Shown here piece by piece: positions 63,876 through 64,000 of a stretch of 64,000 nucleotides of DNA; the stretch's first letter is position 1, and the number at the start of each line of letters is the position of its first letter. This DNA is from Closterium sp. Naga37s-1 (Eukaryota; Streptophyta; Zygnematophyceae; Desmidiales; Closteriaceae), in assembly GCA_947471745.1 (NCBI GenBank), contig CANJKZ010000400.1:434001-498000 (forward strand). The letters run 5' to 3'. Below the pieces are notes generated by a model that worked only from the letters and a program-made list of their open reading frames with translations, was not told the origin of the DNA and searched no databases. A program made the position numbers and the translations under genes.

Positions 63876-64000
63876 CCGGAGCCTCTCTCCCCGCAGCAGC
63901 TTAGTGAGTGGCTTGTTCGGCGCGCACACCTTCAGAGTGGAGTTGTCGGAGCTGGAGCCACTGGAGACACTGGAGCTGGAGGTGCTGGAGTTACTGCTGG

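Larger units (their letters stand above)
59709..64000 (+). mobile_element. Element L, copia, 5' part (window ends inside)
   Basis: The 5' LTR is 59709-59827 (TGTCGGAATG...TTCTGACA, 119 bp) and the primer site TGGTTTCAGAGCAGG begins at 59828. A repeat leader, gag, protease, integrase and the start of the integrase-RT linker follow. It is inserted in the RT of K after GVD. It closely resembles C. Confidence 0.92.

Overview
The window looks like nuclear DNA of a streptophyte (a charophyte green alga or early-diverging land plant). This is inferred from a plastid-type ketoacyl-ACP synthase I gene split by spliceosomal introns, a plant-type root-cap-domain secreted protein, and dense Ty1/copia and Ty3/gypsy chromovirus retrotransposons. 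A desmid-like alga would fit, but the species cannot be read from the sequence.

Layout. Positions 3-8527 (minus) hold a complete nine-exon KASI gene. Its exons join in frame into a 483-residue enzyme with Cys/His/His/Lys catalytic residues. The introns are unusual: most exons are accompanied by partial copies ('echoes') of their own ends, and intron 4 carries about 131 copies of a 20-bp satellite. An intergenic region of 1.5 kb separates KASI from a divergent intronless gene at 9999-11423, a secreted protein with a root-cap/VWD-like domain. The 3' end of that gene is duplicated at 14021-14183. Between them and beyond lie small elements: a solo LTR (12798-13009), a TA-flanked MITE (13229-13738) and a miniature LTR element (14237-14519).

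From 14607 to the end the window is almost entirely retrotransposon. Element A (14607-19399, plus) is a copia element with an uninterrupted 1367-residue Gag-Pol. Element M (19400-21150, minus) is a gag/protease fragment holding a candidate DNA transposon. Positions 22114-50224 are a nested stack. Element D (plus) has B (22159-29609, minus, target duplication CAATT) in its 5' LTR, C (29880-36177, minus, CTGCT) in its leader and E (plus) in its gag. E holds F (39930-49011, plus, TGTCG), and F holds a chimeric block G (43527-46148). B itself contains an 869-bp solo LTR (GTAGT). H (50225-52209) is a non-autonomous LTR element. Then come a decayed chromovirus (52210-55440, minus), copia remnants J (minus) and K (plus), and element L (59709 to the window end, plus).

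The B/C/D/E/F/G/K/L copia group shares very short LTRs (110-139 bp), initiator-Met-like primer sites directly after the LTR, long GC-rich tandem-repeat leaders that differ in each element, and repeat-rich linkers between integrase and reverse transcriptase. Where a Gag tail is visible it is Gly-rich (some with an atypical wide-loop zinc-knuckle-like motif) or Gln-rich. E and F have no recognisable Gag N-terminus. Most are broken by stops, frameshifts or deletions. No tRNA, rRNA or CRISPR array was found beyond a tRNA-Glu-like half.
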